NCBI GenBank assembly: GCA_902584995.1 | Contig: CACICF010000011.1 | Span: 1 to 41,570, forward strand | Direction: 5' to 3' | From: an uncultured Pelagibacteraceae bacterium | Lineage (GTDB): Bacteria > Pseudomonadota > Alphaproteobacteria > Pelagibacterales > Pelagibacteraceae | DNA length: 41,570 nt | Shown: positions 8,243 through 20,324 of the stretch, one piece after another | Numbering within the stretch: position 1 is the stretch's first letter | How the letters are laid out: the number at the start of each line of letters is the position of its first letter | The notes under the pieces: generated by a model | Seen by the model: only the letters and a program-made list of their open reading frames with translations | Told to the model about the DNA's origin: nothing | Database searches by the model: none | Position numbers and translations under genes: made by a program

Positions 8243-9738
8243 TAGTTCTTTGATGCAAGATTGTTAATTAAATCGAAATTATACATATTTAAAGTATTCT
8301 CAACAGACGCTTCAATTGAATTCATTAAAGGCTCTGGATAAAAACCAAAAAATAAAATTGGTATCACTAAAGCTGATAAAGTAATAATTTCAAAAATTTT
8401 TAAATCTTTCATACTTTTAAGCTCTTGATTATTGATTTCGCCAAAAACAACCCTTTTAAACAACCATAACATATAGGCGGCTCCTAAAATTACTCCTAAA
8501 CTTGCAATCATTGCTACTAGAATATTTCTCTCAAATGCTCCCATCAAAATTAAAAATTCTCCGATAAAACCTGTTGTTCCAGGCAGTCCTAGAGCTCCTA
8601 GTGTAAATACCATAAAAACTATTGCATATCTTGGCATTATTGATACTAAACCACCATATTTATTAATTAGTCTTGTGTGATGCCTTTCATAAACAACCCC
8701 GACACTTAAGAAAAGTGCAGCAGATACAAGTCCATGACTAATCATTTGGAAAATACTTCCCTCAATACCTTGTTGAGTCATTGTGAAAATACCTAGTGTT
8801 ACAAATCCCATATGTGCGACTGAGGAGTATGCTATGAGTTTTTTCATATCTTCCTGCATCAAAGCAACCAGAGATGTATAAATAATTGCAATTAAACTTA
8901 AGATATAAACTAACATTGTAAAATTTTCAGAAGCTATAGGAAATAATCCTAGCGAAAATCTAATAAATCCATATCCAGCCATTTTAAGCAATATTGCTGC
9001 TAGCAATACAGATCCAACAGTTGGAGCTTCTACGTGGGCATCTGGTAGCCACGTATGCACTGGCCACATAGGAGTTTTAACTGCAAAAGAACTAAAAAAT
9101 GCTAACCATAATAAATTTTGATATTCAGCCTTTATGCCAAGCTCATAAAGTTTTTCAACATCAGTGGTTCCTGTTATCCAATAAATTGAAATAATAGCAA
9201 CCAACATAAGAACTGATCCTAATAAAGTGTACAGAAAAAATTTAAAAGCCGAGTAGACTCTTCTTTCTCCACCCCAAATACCAATTATTAAAAACATTGG
9301 TATAAGACCTGCCTCAAAAAATAAATAAAATACTACTAGATCAAGTGAGCAAAAAACACCAATCATAAATGTTTCCATTATTAATATGGCAATTAAGAAA
9401 TCTTTAAGTCTATTTGTAATTGTGGCATTAACTGAAATAATGCAAATTGGAGTTATGAAAGTTGTTAATATTACAAATAAAATTGAAATACCATCTATTC
9501 CAACTTTATAATTTATAAATCCTGATAACCATTCTCTATTTTCTACAAACTGAAAGTCTACTGAATTTTTATCAAAAACATACCAAAGATATAAAGATAA
9601 TAAAAAATTCGCTAAAGAAATAAATAAAGCTACATATTTGGAACTTTGATATTTTCCACTTGATGATTTTGTGAATAATATAAATAAAGCACCTATAGTA
9701 GGTAGCAAAATTAAGGACGATAAAATTGGAAAGTTCAT
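8242..9738 (-). CDS. nuoM: NADH-quinone oxidoreductase subunit M
   Basis: Antiporter-like proton-pumping subunit of the complex I membrane arm, 498 aa. Signatures are FYLFFEAGLIPMFLIIG near residue 140 (with the key channel Glu), VKTPMWPVHTWLPDAHVEAP near 221 and LIAYSSVAHMGFVTLG near 298. It begins one base inside nuoL's stop and ends one base inside nuoN, giving tight translational coupling of the L-M-N trio. Length is normal for the family. Confidence 0.96.
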   Translation of the reverse strand: MNFPILSSLILLPTIGALFILFTKSSSGKYQSSKYVALFISLANFLLSLYLWYVFDKNSVDFQFVENREWLSGFINYKVGIDGISILFVILTTFITPICIISVNATITNRLKDFLIAILIMETFMIGVFCSLDLVVFYLFFEAGLIPMFLIIGIWGGERRVYSAFKFFLYTLLGSVLMLVAIISIYWITGTTDVEKLYELGIKAEYQNLLWLAFFSSFAVKTPMWPVHTWLPDAHVEAPTVGSVLLAAILLKMAGYGFIRFSLGLFPIASENFTMLVYILSLIAIIYTSLVALMQEDMKKLIAYSSVAHMGFVTLGIFTMTQQGIEGSIFQMISHGLVSAALFLSVGVVYERHHTRLINKYGGLVSIMPRYAIVFMVFTLGALGLPGTTGFIGEFLILMGAFERNILVAMIASLGVILGAAYMLWLFKRVVFGEINNQELKSMKDLKIFEIITLSALVIPILFFGFYPEPLMNSIEASVENTLNMYNFDLINNLASKN

Positions 9739-11651
9739 CAGTTTAATATCAGTATTGTTAGTAAAACTGAAAATCCAATCAACATAACAAATGCATATTG
9801 ATAAATAAATCCAGATTGAAATTTGACTGCTTTAATTGATAAATTTTTAATTACACTTGAAATCCCATCAGGACCAAATCTATCTATTATTGATCCATCA
9901 ACTTTTTTCCATAAAAACTGTCCAATTCTTTTTGAAGGATTAACAAATAAGTAATCATATATTTCATCAAAATACCATTTCTTAACTAAAAATTTATAAA
10001 TTGGTTCATTCATTTCTTTCAATCCTATAACTATGTTTTTATTCTTTAGATATAAATAATAAGAAAATGGAATTGCAGCAGTAACAAGTATAGGTGTTAA
10101 AAGCAAAAACCATGTTGGTGGATGATCTGTGCTGAGTGGTTCTAAAAATTTAATAGATTTACCCCAAAATTCATATGCTATTTCATGCCCTATAAATAAA
10201 CCTTTAAACGCTATACCTGCAAAAATAGCTCCTATTGCCAAGATTACTAGCGGGGCAATCATAACCAAAGGAGACTCATGTATTTTATCAACACTAAGTT
10301 CTTTATTATTAAAATTACCATGGAATGTTTTAAAAATAAGTCTCCAAGAGTAAATTGATGTTAATAAAGCTGTAACAATACCCACAAAAGCTGCAAGAAT
10401 TCCAACTCCATTTCCTTTTAGGTACGCAAATTCTATTATTGCATCTTTAGAATAAAAACCTGATAAAAAAGGAAAACCTGTTAAAGCAAGAGTTCCAATA
10501 AGCATTAACGCATATGTGTATGGTAATTTCTTTATAACTCCACCCATTTTATTTATATCTTGTTCCTCATGAAATGAGTGAATTACAGCACCAGCTCCTA
10601 AAAATAACAAAGCTTTAAAAAAGGCATGTGTAAATAGATGAAACATCGCAACATTGTAAGCACCTACTCCAGCAGCAAAAAACATATAGCCCAATTGACT
10701 ACAAGTAGAATAAGCAATAATTTTTTTTATATCATTTTGAACAAGTGCAACTGTTGCTGCAAAGAAAGCGGTAGTCATTCCAATTATGGTTATAACTGTA
10801 AGAGTTAATGGAGAGTATTCATATACAGGTGAGCATCTGACAATCAGAAACACTCCTGCTGTAACCATTGTTGCTGCATGAATTAATGCGGATACTGGTG
10901 TTGGGCCCTCCATAGCATCAGGTAACCAGGTATGTAACAAAAATTGAGCCGACTTACCCATTGCTCCAATTAATAGAAGCAAACAAATTAAATCAATAAT
11001 TTCTATATTAATGCCAATGAAATTAATTTCTTTATCTAAAACATTTGGGATTTGTTCAAAAACCTCATCATAATTGACTGTACCAAAAATATAAAATATC
11101 AGAAAGATTCCAAGAGCTAAACCAAAGTCACCAACTCTATTAACAACAAAGGCTTTTATTGCAGCTTTGTTTGCACTCTCTTTTTTAAACCAAAATCCAA
11201 TTAAAAAATATGAACATAAGCCTACACCTTCCCACCCAAAAAATAGTTGAATAAAGTTATCTGAACTTACTAAAGTTAACATTGCAAACGTAAACAATGA
11301 TAAGTATGCCATGAATCTAGTTTTATGAGGATCATGTGACATGTAACCAATTGAGTAAATATGAACTAAAGCTGAAACAAAATTTACCACAACAAACATA
11401 ACTGCAGATAAGGCGTCAATTTTTATCGACCAATTAACATTTAAAGTTCCAGAGTTAATCCAGGTAGCTACTACAAGATTGTTTGAATAGTCTGAACTAA
11501 TAACTTTATACAAAACTAGTAAAGAGAGTATTGCTGAAATACTCACAAACGAACTTGTCAAAACTTGGGAATTTCTGTCTCCTATTTTCTTTCCAAAAAA
11601 ACCACTAATTACAGAACCTATCAGAGGTAGAAACAAAATTAGGTATTCCAT
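9738..11651 (-). CDS. nuoL: NADH-quinone oxidoreductase subunit L
   Basis: Largest antiporter-like subunit at the tip of the complex I membrane arm, 637 aa. It has FFGWEGVGLCSYFLIGFWF near residue 140 (channel Glu), LLHTWLPDAMEGPTP near 240 and the YSTCSQLGYMFFA segment near 315. The C-terminal 130 residues would form the long lateral helix and terminal anchor that lie along NuoM and NuoN. Starts one base after nuoK and overlaps nuoM by one base. Length is close to the usual 610-650. Confidence 0.96.
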   Translation of the reverse strand: MEYLILFLPLIGSVISGFFGKKIGDRNSQVLTSSFVSISAILSLLVLYKVISSDYSNNLVVATWINSGTLNVNWSIKIDALSAVMFVVVNFVSALVHIYSIGYMSHDPHKTRFMAYLSLFTFAMLTLVSSDNFIQLFFGWEGVGLCSYFLIGFWFKKESANKAAIKAFVVNRVGDFGLALGIFLIFYIFGTVNYDEVFEQIPNVLDKEINFIGINIEIIDLICLLLLIGAMGKSAQFLLHTWLPDAMEGPTPVSALIHAATMVTAGVFLIVRCSPVYEYSPLTLTVITIIGMTTAFFAATVALVQNDIKKIIAYSTCSQLGYMFFAAGVGAYNVAMFHLFTHAFFKALLFLGAGAVIHSFHEEQDINKMGGVIKKLPYTYALMLIGTLALTGFPFLSGFYSKDAIIEFAYLKGNGVGILAAFVGIVTALLTSIYSWRLIFKTFHGNFNNKELSVDKIHESPLVMIAPLVILAIGAIFAGIAFKGLFIGHEIAYEFWGKSIKFLEPLSTDHPPTWFLLLTPILVTAAIPFSYYLYLKNKNIVIGLKEMNEPIYKFLVKKWYFDEIYDYLFVNPSKRIGQFLWKKVDGSIIDRFGPDGISSVIKNLSIKAVKFQSGFIYQYAFVMLIGFSVLLTILILN

Positions 11652-11652
11652 T

Positions 11653-11964
11653 TTATCCTTTTAAATTTTTAATTTCCTCAACTCTTATTGTGTCTGAATT
11701 TCTAAAATAAACTACAATTATGGCTAAACCAATAGCAGCTTCGGCGGCAGCAACAGTTAAAATAAATAGTGTAAATATTTGCCCACTTAAATCATTAATA
11801 AATATAGAAAAGGCAACAAGGTTTATATTTACTGCAAGCAAAATTAGCTCAATACTCATTAAAATAACTATTACATTTTTTCTATTAAGAAAAATACCTA
11901 CAACACCAATAGTAAATATTATTGCAGCTAATGTTAGATAATGTCCTAAGCCTATGCTAAGCAT
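11653..11964 (-). CDS. nuoK: NADH-quinone oxidoreductase subunit K
   Basis: Small membrane subunit (103 aa, three predicted membrane segments) at the junction of the complex I membrane arm, homologous to MrpC and mitochondrial ND4L. It contains the conserved membrane Glu in [12 protein letters not shown] (around residue 38) and a second in the [11 protein letters not shown] segment (around residue 74), both known to be part of the proton path. The ATG overlaps nuoJ by 8 bases. Confidence 0.95.
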   Translation of the reverse strand: MLSIGLGHYLTLAAIIFTIGVVGIFLNRKNVIVILMSIELILLAVNINLVAFSIFINDLSGQIFTLFILTVAAAEAAIGLAIIVVYFRNSDTIRVEEIKNLKG

Positions 11965-12592
11965 CTATTTTAACTCCTTTATTTCTCTCAGCCTCAACTA
12001 AATCAACACCTTCATCTCTTTCTCTAGAAATTTGCTTAACATAACTTTGTCTTTTAACTCCTGCTCTTTCTCTATAAGTTAAAACAATTGCCCCTATCAT
12101 AGCAACTAACAAAATCATTCCCGAAATTTGAAATATAAGTATATAATCCGTATATAAAACATTTCCAATAGTTCTGGTATTAGTTACTTCAGTAGATATA
12201 TTTATAGATAGACTATTTAATAAATCAGGTTTGTATTTCCACCCTCCAATTACAACTATAAGTTCAAAAAAAATAATTAAGCTAACTAACAAGCCAACTG
12301 GGATATGTGTTCCACCATCCCACCTCGAGCTGAACCACTGACCTTTTTGTTCAGCTACATTTAACATCATCACAACAAATAAAAATAAAACTGCAACAGC
12401 TCCAACATAAACTATGAGCATTATCATGCCTAAAAATTCTGCTCCTATCATAATAAACAAACAAGATATGCTAATGAAATCAAGGATTAAAAAAAACACA
12501 GAGTGAACTGTATTTTTTGAAACCGTTACCATAACTGCTGAAACAATAGCTATTAAAGAGAAAATGTAGAAGAAAACTGAGTGTGCAACCAT
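11957..12592 (-). CDS. nuoJ: NADH-quinone oxidoreductase subunit J
   Basis: Membrane subunit of complex I (ND6 homologue), 211 aa with about five membrane segments. The region [20 protein letters not shown] (residues about 53-72) corresponds to the pi-bulge helix TM3 that moves during catalysis. The C-terminal 35 residues are a charged tail ([20 protein letters not shown]...) like that of other alphaproteobacterial NuoJ. Gap to nuoI is 4 bases; overlap with nuoK is 8 bases. Confidence 0.94.
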   Translation of the reverse strand: MVAHSVFFYIFSLIAIVSAVMVTVSKNTVHSVFFLILDFISISCLFIMIGAEFLGMIMLIVYVGAVAVLFLFVVMMLNVAEQKGQWFSSRWDGGTHIPVGLLVSLIIFFELIVVIGGWKYKPDLLNSLSINISTEVTNTRTIGNVLYTDYILIFQISGMILLVAMIGAIVLTYRERAGVKRQSYVKQISRERDEGVDLVEAERNKGVKIDA

Positions 12593-12596
12593 AAGA

Positions 12597-13082
12597 TTAT
12601 CTGTGAGAACTATCAGCCTTTATATTTGCAGCTAAGATGTTCTCCCACCTGTCTCCATTTTCCAAAAGTTTTTCTTTTGTATAATAAAGCTCTTCTCTAG
12701 TTTCTGTTGCAAATTCGAAATTTGGACCTTGTACAATTGCATCCACAGGACAAGACTCCTCACAAAGTCCACAGTATATACACTTAAGCATATCAATGTC
12801 ATATCTTACAGTTTTTCTACTACCATCATCTCTTTCCTTCGACTCAATTGTAATAGCTTGGGCTGGACATACAGCTTCGCAAAGCTTACACGCTATGCAT
12901 CTTTCTTCACCGTTAGGATATCTTCTAAGAGCATGCTCCCCTCTAGACCTTGTCCCTAAAGATCCTTTTTCAAAAGGATAATTGATTGTCTTTTTTTCCT
13001 TAAAAGTCTCTTTTATTGCAATTAACAAACCAGTCACAAAATCAATCAGGAATATAGTTTTTAATAATCGTGAAATTTTCAT
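12597..13082 (-). CDS. nuoI: NADH-quinone oxidoreductase subunit I (two 4Fe-4S clusters)
   Basis: TYKY-type ferredoxin subunit, carrying clusters N6a and N6b towards the quinone site. The 161-aa protein has two CxxCxxCxxxCP motifs: Cys62, 65, 68, 72 and Cys101, 104, 107, 111. An amphipathic N terminus (about 1-35) would lie on the membrane, as in the alphaproteobacterial and mitochondrial subunit. It directly abuts nuoH. Confidence 0.96.
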   Translation of the reverse strand: MKISRLLKTIFLIDFVTGLLIAIKETFKEKKTINYPFEKGSLGTRSRGEHALRRYPNGEERCIACKLCEAVCPAQAITIESKERDDGSRKTVRYDIDMLKCIYCGLCEESCPVDAIVQGPNFEFATETREELYYTKEKLLENGDRWENILAANIKADSSHR

Positions 13083-14084
13083 TTATTTTCCCGGTAGTAA
13101 ATCAAAATATAGTAAAAAACTTGAAGTTAAAACAACATAAAATAGTGAAAATGGGAGAAATATCTTCCAACCAAGCTTCATTAATTGGTCATATCTGTAT
13201 CTTGGAACAGTTGCTTTAACTAACGCAAATAAAATAAATAAAAATAATATTTTAAAGATTAACCAAAATGGACTTGGAATAGCATTAAATGGGAAGATAT
13301 CTATAGGAGATAGCCAGCCACCCAAAAATAAAACTGCTCCCATCGCACACATTAACAAAATATTTGCATACTCTCCTAACCAAAACATAGCATACATCAT
13401 CCCTGAATATTCAGTTTGATATCCTGCCACTAATTCTGCTTCTGCTTCTGGCAAATCAAATGGAGGACGATTTGTTTCTGCTAGTGCAGAAATAAAAAAA
13501 ATTACAAACATAGGAAACAAAGGAATTACAAACCATAAATTTTGTTGTGCCATAACTATGTCACTTAAATTTAAAGATCCAACACATAATAGAACGTTGA
13601 TAATTATAACTCCTATTGAAACTTCATATGATACCATTTGTGCAGCAGATCTGATTGCACCTAAAAAAGGGTATTTAGAATTGGAGGCCCATCCTCCCAT
13701 AATTATTCCATATACACCTAATGATGAAACTGCGAAAAGATATAAAATACCAACATTGATGTCAGCTAGAACAAAATCTTCGCCAAATGGTATTACAGCC
13801 CATGATATTAATGCTAATGTCATAGTCACGACTGGAGCTAATACAAATACAAGTTTATTTGAGCTTGCAGGTATTATTATTTCTTTAAATATATATTTTA
13901 ATGCATCAGCTAATGATTGGAACAAACCAAATGGACCAACAACATTGGGTCCTCTCCGTTTTTGTACAAAAGCCCAGACTCTTCTATCAAGCCAAACTAT
14001 CATTGCTACAGAAACTAAAACAGGCACTAATAAAAATAAAATTTTATAAACTTCAGTAAATAATATTAAAAAATAAGAGTCCAT
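13083..14084 (-). CDS. nuoH: NADH-quinone oxidoreductase subunit H
   Basis: ND1 homologue that forms the quinone-binding chamber and joins the peripheral and membrane arms. It is 333 aa with about eight membrane segments. Signatures are [20 protein letters not shown] (about 33-52) and the loop [19 protein letters not shown] (about 207-225), rich in the acidic residues of the E-channel entrance. Shares one base with nuoG upstream. Confidence 0.96.
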   Translation of the reverse strand: MDSYFLILFTEVYKILFLLVPVLVSVAMIVWLDRRVWAFVQKRRGPNVVGPFGLFQSLADALKYIFKEIIIPASSNKLVFVLAPVVTMTLALISWAVIPFGEDFVLADINVGILYLFAVSSLGVYGIIMGGWASNSKYPFLGAIRSAAQMVSYEVSIGVIIINVLLCVGSLNLSDIVMAQQNLWFVIPLFPMFVIFFISALAETNRPPFDLPEAEAELVAGYQTEYSGMMYAMFWLGEYANILLMCAMGAVLFLGGWLSPIDIFPFNAIPSPFWLIFKILFLFILFALVKATVPRYRYDQLMKLGWKIFLPFSLFYVVLTSSFLLYFDLLPGK

Positions 14085-16111
14085 TAACCCTCGGTTCCAG
14101 TTTTATTCAAATTAACTCTTGCGTATCTACATTCAGACATTGTTTTGGATGCTCGGGCAATCGTATTAGAATAGTAATAATCAATATCTTCAACTAATAT
14201 TTTTTCATCATTCAAATTATATGCAGGAACTTTAAAATTTTTAATATTTTGATTATCCAAATGATTTTGCATAGATTTTAGTAGTTCATCTTTATTGTTA
14301 AAAAGAGGATTTCCAAGGATAGTAGAAGATAATTCATTAATTATTTGCCAATCCTCTTTGGCTTCTCCTGGAGGATATGAAGCTTTATATGCTTTTTGAA
14401 GCTTTCCTTCTAAGTTAGTGAAATAACCATCTTGTTCAGTATACGCAGCACCAGGCAATATAATATCTGCCATATCTGCACCATTATCGCCATGACTTCC
14501 AATATAAATTATAAATTCATTACTTTTTTTAATTTTGAGGTTATCTTGACCTAATAAAAAAATAACTTCTACGTCTCCATCCTCAATTTTTTTAAGAGTT
14601 TTATTACTTCCATCATTTGAGGAAAAAATGCCTAAATCATAAGAACCAACAGCTGATGCATCAGTTGATAAAATATTTAGTGCATTCCAATTATCATCAA
14701 TTTTATTAATACTAGTTAAATACCTTTTTAACTCTTCAAATATATATGCTCCGTTGTTACTATTTAATATTGATTGACCTAAGATAATTACAGGTTTTTC
14801 TGCACTGGCAATTTTGTTTGAAAAATTGTGTTCATTTTTGATTATTTTGTCAATTACTTTTGAATTATTTTCTAAAACTTTATAAGGATAAGTTAAATCA
14901 CCCACATCCTCTAAAGAAAATATTTCAGTTTTATTTTTTAAATAAGTTTTTCTTATTCTTGAGTTTAATATAGTTGCCTCAAATCTTGGGTTTGTGCCTA
15001 TTAGTAATATAAGATCACTTTCTTCAACCCCTTCTATGCTAGAGTTAAACAAATAATTACTTCTGTTTTCAAAATTTATGTAAGTATGTTTAGCTCTAGA
15101 ATCTAAATAACTAGAATTTAATGTTTTTTGAAATAGGTTTTTAACAGCAAACATAGTTTCCATGTTTGTCATGTCACCAGTTAAACCAACTATTTTGTCT
15201 GGTGATGTTATTGAAATTTTTTCTTTAATTTTTTTGTATGCATCTTGCCAACTTATTTCTTCAAAACTTCCATTATTTTTTATAAATGGAGTGTCTAATC
15301 TTTGATTTTTTAATCCGTCACATGCATATCTTGTTTTGTCAGAAATCCACTCCTCATTAATTTCCTCATTAATTCTAGGTAAAACCCTTTTTACTTCCCA
15401 ATCGTAAGTGTCTACTCTAATGTTTGATCCAACAGCATCCATAACATCAATTGTTTCAGTTTTTTTTAATTCCCAAGGTCTTGCTTCGAACACATAAGGT
15501 TTAGAGGTTAATGCGCCAACCGGACATAAATCAATTACATTTGCTGACATTTCAGACTCCATGGATTTCTCTAAATATGTTGTAATTTCCATATTTTCTC
15601 CACGTCCAATCGCACCTAATTCTGGCACTCCCGCTACTTCAGTGGCAAATCTAATACATCTAGTACAGTGAATACATCTAGTCATTTGGGTTTTTATTAA
15701 TGGACCCATGTATTTTTCTGGCACATATCTTTTATTTTCTTTGAATCGTGATTTATCAATTCCATAAAACATAGATTGATCCTGTAAATCACACTCCCCA
15801 CCTTGATCACAAACAGGACAATCCAAAGGATGGTTGGCCAGTAAAAACTCCATTACACCATTTCTTGCTTTTTCAACTTTTTCTGTATTTGTTTTAATAA
15901 CCATGCCTTCAGCTGCAGGCATTGCACATGAAGCTATAGGTTTTGGCGATTTTTCCATTTCAACCAAACACATACGACAATTCCCAGCTATGGAAAGTTT
16001 CTCATGATAACAAAATCTTGGTATTTCAGCTCCAGCCTGTTCACAAGCCTGGAGCACCGTTAGACCATCTTCAACTTCAATATCAATATCGTTTACTTTT
16101 AATTTAGGCAT
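14084..16111 (-). CDS. nuoG: NADH-quinone oxidoreductase subunit G (Fe-S, molybdopterin-like fold)
   Basis: Peripheral-arm subunit of complex I, 675 aa, the mitochondrial 75-kDa type. The 2Fe-2S domain has Cys34, Cys45, Cys48 and Cys62. The His/Cys cluster N5 ligands are His94, Cys98, Cys101 and Cys107, and cluster N4 ligands are Cys146, Cys149, Cys152 and Cys195. The remaining 450 residues form the degenerate molybdopterin-oxidoreductase-like domain. The extra N7 cluster of E. coli-type (about 900-aa) NuoG is absent, as expected for alphaproteobacteria. Overlaps nuoF by 8 bases. Confidence 0.96.
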   Translation of the reverse strand: MPKLKVNDIDIEVEDGLTVLQACEQAGAEIPRFCYHEKLSIAGNCRMCLVEMEKSPKPIASCAMPAAEGMVIKTNTEKVEKARNGVMEFLLANHPLDCPVCDQGGECDLQDQSMFYGIDKSRFKENKRYVPEKYMGPLIKTQMTRCIHCTRCIRFATEVAGVPELGAIGRGENMEITTYLEKSMESEMSANVIDLCPVGALTSKPYVFEARPWELKKTETIDVMDAVGSNIRVDTYDWEVKRVLPRINEEINEEWISDKTRYACDGLKNQRLDTPFIKNNGSFEEISWQDAYKKIKEKISITSPDKIVGLTGDMTNMETMFAVKNLFQKTLNSSYLDSRAKHTYINFENRSNYLFNSSIEGVEESDLILLIGTNPRFEATILNSRIRKTYLKNKTEIFSLEDVGDLTYPYKVLENNSKVIDKIIKNEHNFSNKIASAEKPVIILGQSILNSNNGAYIFEELKRYLTSINKIDDNWNALNILSTDASAVGSYDLGIFSSNDGSNKTLKKIEDGDVEVIFLLGQDNLKIKKSNEFIIYIGSHGDNGADMADIILPGAAYTEQDGYFTNLEGKLQKAYKASYPPGEAKEDWQIINELSSTILGNPLFNNKDELLKSMQNHLDNQNIKNFKVPAYNLNDEKILVEDIDYYYSNTIARASKTMSECRYARVNLNKTGTEG

Positions 16112-17435
16112 TTTCCTTTTCTAATAAATGTTGATCAACCAGGTATGGAATATTTTTTTGTTTTTTCACTACAGGATCAAATTTATTTCTCTTAAGTATT
16201 TCATCTTTAAAATGTCTAATTAATCCTTGGACTGGCCAAGATGAACCTTCGCCAAAAGCACAAATTGTATGACCTTCTATTTGTTTGGTTACATCAAAAA
16301 GCATATCTACTTCATCTGGAGTTGCCTCACCTGCTGCCATTCTTTCTAACATTCTCCACATCCACCCAGATCCTTCCCTGCAAGGTGTACACTGGCCGCA
16401 ACTTTCATGCTTATAAAATCTGGCTATTCTTGCCATGCACTTAATGATATCTTGATCATTATTAATTACAACAATTCCAGCAGTTCCAAGTCCTGTCTTA
16501 TTCTCCACACATGCATCAAAATCCATTTTCATATTATCACAAATTTCTTTTGGTAACATTGGCATCGAGGAACCACCAGGTATTACAGCTTTAAGATTAT
16601 CCCAACCACCAATAACACCTCCAGCATGAGTTTCAATTAATTCTTTAAGTGGAATTCCCATTTCTTCTTCAACATTACATGGGTTGTTGACACTTCCAGA
16701 AATACAATAAATTTTTGTTCCGGTATTTTTAGGTCTTCCAAGTGAACTGAACCATTTAGCGCCTCTTCTTAAAATTGTAGGTACTGCTGCAACGGTTTCA
16801 ACATTATTAATGATTGTAGGACATCCATAAAGTCCAATTAATGCAGGAAACGGTGGCTTTAATCTTGGTTGACCCTTTTTTCCTTCTAGACTCTCAAGTA
16901 GTGCAGTTTCTTCACCACAAATATAGGCACCTGCACCATAATGAATATAAATATCTAAATCCCAACCTGAATCTAAAGCATTTTTACCAATTAAATTGTT
17001 TTTATAAGCCTCATCGATTGCAGTTTGAAGTTTTTGTCCTTCATTAAAATATTCGCCTCTAATATAAATATAACATTTATGGGCGTTCACTGCGTAAGAA
17101 GCGATTAAACATCCTTCTATTAATTTGTGAGGTTCAAATCTTAATATGTCTCTATCTTTGCATGTGCCAGGTTCTGACTCGTCTGCATTAATGACTAAAT
17201 AATGAGGTCTAGATCCAACTTCTTTTGGTGCAAAAGACCATTTTAGACCAGTAGGGAAACCAGCTCCGCCTCTACCTCTAAGTTCAGAGGCTTTAACCTC
17301 GTTAATAATCCATTCTCTTCCTTTTTCTAAAATATCTTTTGTTCCACTCCAATCATTTCTTAATTTAGCAGACTCTAAATCTGCACCGCTATCATTATAT
17401 AAATTTTGAAATATTCTATCCTCGTCTTTAAGCAT
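16104..17435 (-). CDS. nuoF: NADH-quinone oxidoreductase subunit F (NADH- and FMN-binding)
   Basis: Entry point of electrons in complex I: binds NADH, FMN and cluster N3. The 443-aa protein has the NADH/FMN loop [10 protein letters not shown] (54-63), [14 protein letters not shown] near residue 178 and the 4Fe-4S motif CGQCTPC (Cys346, 349, 352) with the fourth ligand Cys392 in TICAFGEG. Length is normal. It overlaps nuoE and nuoG by 8 bases each, consistent with coupled translation of the NADH-dehydrogenase module. Confidence 0.97.
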   Translation of the reverse strand: MLKDEDRIFQNLYNDSGADLESAKLRNDWSGTKDILEKGREWIINEVKASELRGRGGAGFPTGLKWSFAPKEVGSRPHYLVINADESEPGTCKDRDILRFEPHKLIEGCLIASYAVNAHKCYIYIRGEYFNEGQKLQTAIDEAYKNNLIGKNALDSGWDLDIYIHYGAGAYICGEETALLESLEGKKGQPRLKPPFPALIGLYGCPTIINNVETVAAVPTILRRGAKWFSSLGRPKNTGTKIYCISGSVNNPCNVEEEMGIPLKELIETHAGGVIGGWDNLKAVIPGGSSMPMLPKEICDNMKMDFDACVENKTGLGTAGIVVINNDQDIIKCMARIARFYKHESCGQCTPCREGSGWMWRMLERMAAGEATPDEVDMLFDVTKQIEGHTICAFGEGSSWPVQGLIRHFKDEILKRNKFDPVVKKQKNIPYLVDQHLLEKENA

Positions 17436-18036
17436 TTTTATTTCCTAATAAAGTTTTACGATTATCCACTGGCTCTGCATTAATCCGCCCCGCGTAAGAT
17501 CCAGGTTTTGGAATTTTATTTTGATATATAGTATCAATTATTTCTTCAAGTTTTTTATCATTTAAATCTTCATAATAATCTTCATTTACTTGCATCATTG
17601 GAGCATTGACACATGCACCAAGGCATTCGACTTCCATCCAAGAAATTTTTCCATCTTGAGATAATTCATTTTCTTTTTCTGATATCTTTTTTTTACAAAC
17701 TTTAACTAGATCATAAGCTCCTCTAAGCATGCAAGGTGTGGTAGTACAAACTTGAAAGAAATATTTACCCACTGGAGATAAGTTATACATTGAATAAAAA
17801 GTTGCTACTTCATAAACTTTTATATATGGCATATCTAAAAATTTAGCGATGTATTTCATTGCTTTCAATGGTATCCAGTTGTCATGCTGTCTTTGAGCGA
17901 TATATAATAAAGCCATTACTGCACTTTGTTGTCTTCCATCTGGATAATTTGAAACTATTTTATTTGCAGCCTGCATACTTTTTTCATTAAACTCGAAAGT
18001 CTCAGGCTGGACTTTATGAATTTTTTTTATACTCAT
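17428..18036 (-). CDS. nuoE: NADH-quinone oxidoreductase subunit E (2Fe-2S)
   Basis: Thioredoxin-like ferredoxin subunit carrying cluster N1a, partner of NuoF. The 202-aa protein has ligands Cys97 and Cys102 (CTTTPC) and Cys138 and Cys142 (CLGAC), after an N-terminal helical bundle with [12 protein letters not shown] near residue 45. The C-terminal 30 residues ([20 protein letters not shown]) match the extension typical of alphaproteobacterial NuoE. Overlaps nuoD by 4 bases and nuoF by 8. Confidence 0.96.
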   Translation of the reverse strand: MSIKKIHKVQPETFEFNEKSMQAANKIVSNYPDGRQQSAVMALLYIAQRQHDNWIPLKAMKYIAKFLDMPYIKVYEVATFYSMYNLSPVGKYFFQVCTTTPCMLRGAYDLVKVCKKKISEKENELSQDGKISWMEVECLGACVNAPMMQVNEDYYEDLNDKKLEEIIDTIYQNKIPKPGSYAGRINAEPVDNRKTLLGNKNA

Positions 18037-19208
18037 CTATCAACTTCTCCAAAAACAATATCCATTGATCCTAAAACTGCAGGTACATCTGCAAGCATAT
18101 GACCTTTTATTAAATAATCCATTGCTTGAAGATGGGTAAATCCAGGAGCTCTAATCTTACATTTGTAAGGTTTACTTGAACCATCTGATATTAAATAAAC
18201 ACCAAATTCACCTTTTGGAGCCTCAACTGCAGTATATATTTCATCTTTATCAACCCTATATCCCTCAGTGAATAATTTAAAATGGTGTATCAAAGCCTCC
18301 ATAGACTGTTTAATTTCCTTTTTAGGTGGTGGTGAAATTTTTCCATCTTCTGTTTTAATAGGGCCTTTTGGAATATTTTCTAAACATTGTTTAATTATTT
18401 TCACACTTTCTCTCATTTCTTCAATCCTACAAAGATATCTATCATAACAATCTCCGTTTTTTCCTATGGGAATTTTAAATTCTAAGTCATCATAACAATC
18501 ATAAGGTTGGCTTCTTCTTAAATCCCAAGCTACACCAGATCCTCTTAACATAACTCCAGAAAAAGAATAATCTAGGGCGTCTTGTTTTGAGACTATTCCT
18601 ATATCGACATTTCTCTGTTTAAATATTCTGTTGTCAGTAAGTAAAGTTTCTAGGTCGTCAATGATTTTTGGAAATTTATTACAAAATTCATCAATATCAT
18701 TATCAAGTCCTGCAGGAAGATCTTTATGCACTCCTCCAGCTCTAAAATAATTGGCATGCAACCTTGATCCTGATACCCTCTCATAAAACCCCATTAATTT
18801 TTCTCTTTCCTCAAATCCCCACAATGTTGGTGTTAATGCTCCAACATCCATTGCTTGAGTAGTTACATTTAGTATGTGGCTTAATATTCGCCCTATTTCA
18901 CAGAAAATTACTCTTATGTATTTAGCTCTTGTAGGAACATCAATTTTAAGAATTTTTTCTATAGCTAAAGCGAATGCATGCTCTTGATTCATTGGCGCCA
19001 CATAATCAAGACGATCAAAATATGGAACAGCTTGAGTATAAGTTTTATTCTCAATTAACTTTTCAGTTCCTCTGTGTAATAAACCTATATGAGGATCAGC
19101 TTTTTCAACAACTTCTCCATCTAATTGGAGTATTAATCTTAAGACTCCATGAGCTGCTGGATGTTGTGGTCCGAAATTTAGATTTAGTGTTTTTTTCTCT
19201 TTAGTCAT
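18033..19208 (-). CDS. nuoD: NADH-quinone oxidoreductase subunit D
   Basis: 49-kDa-type subunit that forms the quinone pocket with NuoB; it descends from the large subunit of NiFe hydrogenases. The 391-aa protein shows [16 protein letters not shown] (quinone-site His region, about 9-24), [12 protein letters not shown] near residue 41 and the C-terminal [12 protein letters not shown] ending with the conserved Asp-Arg. NuoC and NuoD are separate genes here, unlike the fused NuoCD of E. coli. Shares one base with nuoC and 4 bases with nuoE. Confidence 0.97.
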   Translation of the reverse strand: MTKEKKTLNLNFGPQHPAAHGVLRLILQLDGEVVEKADPHIGLLHRGTEKLIENKTYTQAVPYFDRLDYVAPMNQEHAFALAIEKILKIDVPTRAKYIRVIFCEIGRILSHILNVTTQAMDVGALTPTLWGFEEREKLMGFYERVSGSRLHANYFRAGGVHKDLPAGLDNDIDEFCNKFPKIIDDLETLLTDNRIFKQRNVDIGIVSKQDALDYSFSGVMLRGSGVAWDLRRSQPYDCYDDLEFKIPIGKNGDCYDRYLCRIEEMRESVKIIKQCLENIPKGPIKTEDGKISPPPKKEIKQSMEALIHHFKLFTEGYRVDKDEIYTAVEAPKGEFGVYLISDGSSKPYKCKIRAPGFTHLQAMDYLIKGHMLADVPAVLGSMDIVFGEVDR

Positions 19209-19798
19209 CAGCTTTTTTTTATTTCTTTAATATATTTTGTTCCTTCCCAAGGGCTTTCATAATCAAAATTTCTGTAATTTTGTTCTAACTTTACAGGTTC
19301 ATAGATCACTTTTTTTTCTTCCTCACTATATCGAACCTCATTATGTCCAGTGAGAGGAAAATCTTTTCTTAAAGGATGCCCTTTAAAACCATAATCGGTT
19401 AAAATTCTCCTCAAATCAGGATGGTTTTTAAAGCTTAAACCATACATATCAAATACCTCTCGTTCCATCCAATTAGCTGAGGGAAATAATGAAGTTAATG
19501 ATGAAATTATATCGTTTTCTTTTAATGAATAATCAATAATAACTCTCTTATTATATTCATGACTTAAGAGAAGATACACCATCTTAAATCTATATTCGCT
19601 CTCTGGATAATCTACAGCTGTAATTTCAATTAATTGTCTAAATTTAGTCTCTTTATTAGTCTTTAAAAAAGAAACTACATCAATTAATTCATCATGATCA
19701 ATATTTAAATAAATATTATCATGCTTTATAAACGATTTATTTATTTTATAAGTCAATTCAGAGTTTATAAACTTTTCCAAATCCTTAAGATTTTTCAT
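19208..19798 (-). CDS. nuoC: NADH-quinone oxidoreductase subunit C
   Basis: 30-kDa-type peripheral-arm subunit that binds NuoD. The 196-aa protein has [20 protein letters not shown] near residue 108 and the family signature [17 protein letters not shown] near 142-158. It starts 3 bases after nuoB and shares one base with nuoD. Length is normal for an unfused NuoC. Confidence 0.96.
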   Translation of the reverse strand: MKNLKDLEKFINSELTYKINKSFIKHDNIYLNIDHDELIDVVSFLKTNKETKFRQLIEITAVDYPESEYRFKMVYLLLSHEYNKRVIIDYSLKENDIISSLTSLFPSANWMEREVFDMYGLSFKNHPDLRRILTDYGFKGHPLRKDFPLTGHNEVRYSEEEKKVIYEPVKLEQNYRNFDYESPWEGTKYIKEIKKS

Positions 19799-19801
19799 AT
19801 T

Positions 19802-20323
19802 TTATCTTTCTAAAGAACCTTTATTTCTAATTTTTTTTTGCAATTGTAGGACTCCATACAGCAAAGCCTCAGCTGACGGTGGGCATCCAGGGACATAGAC
19901 ATCAACCGGAACAATACGATCACAACCTCTAACTACAGAATAAGAATAATGATAATATCCACCACCATTTGCACAACTGCCCATTGATATTACATATCTC
20001 GGCTCAGGCATTTGATCATAGACTTTTCTTAATGCTGGCGCCATCTTATTTGTCAGAGTTCCTGCAACTATCATTACATCTGATTGACGAGGCGAAGCCC
20101 TGGGGGCTGCCCCAAATCTTTCAAGATCGTATCTTGGCATTGATGTTTGCATCATTTCAACAGCACAACAAGCGAGTCCAAATGTCATCCAATGTAATGA
20201 TCCTGTTCTAGCCCAATTAACAAGATTATCTAACGAGGTTGTTATAAATCCATTATCGCTAAAGTCTTGCGCTAATTGCTTAAACTCGTCAGGGATATCT
20301 TTTTTCCTATCTTCTAAATTCAT
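19802..20323 (-). CDS. nuoB: NADH-quinone oxidoreductase subunit B (cluster N2)
   Basis: Carries cluster N2, the last Fe-S centre before quinone. The 173-aa protein has the unusual tandem Cys52-Cys53 (ACCAVEMMQ), Cys117 in [15 protein letters not shown] and Cys147 in [14 protein letters not shown], the four N2 ligands. The N terminus is slightly longer than in mitochondrial mature PSST but fits bacteria. One base separates it from nuoA. Confidence 0.97.
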   Translation of the reverse strand: MNLEDRKKDIPDEFKQLAQDFSDNGFITTSLDNLVNWARTGSLHWMTFGLACCAVEMMQTSMPRYDLERFGAAPRASPRQSDVMIVAGTLTNKMAPALRKVYDQMPEPRYVISMGSCANGGGYYHYSYSVVRGCDRIVPVDVYVPGCPPSAEALLYGVLQLQKKIRNKGSLER

Positions 20324-20324
20324 T

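Noticed and set aside
13558..14049. Plus-strand open frame of 163 codons opposite nuoH
   Set aside because: It lies entirely antisense to a conserved membrane subunit and has no family motif; long antisense frames arise in this kind of sequence because TTA/CTA stops are avoided in the sense frame.
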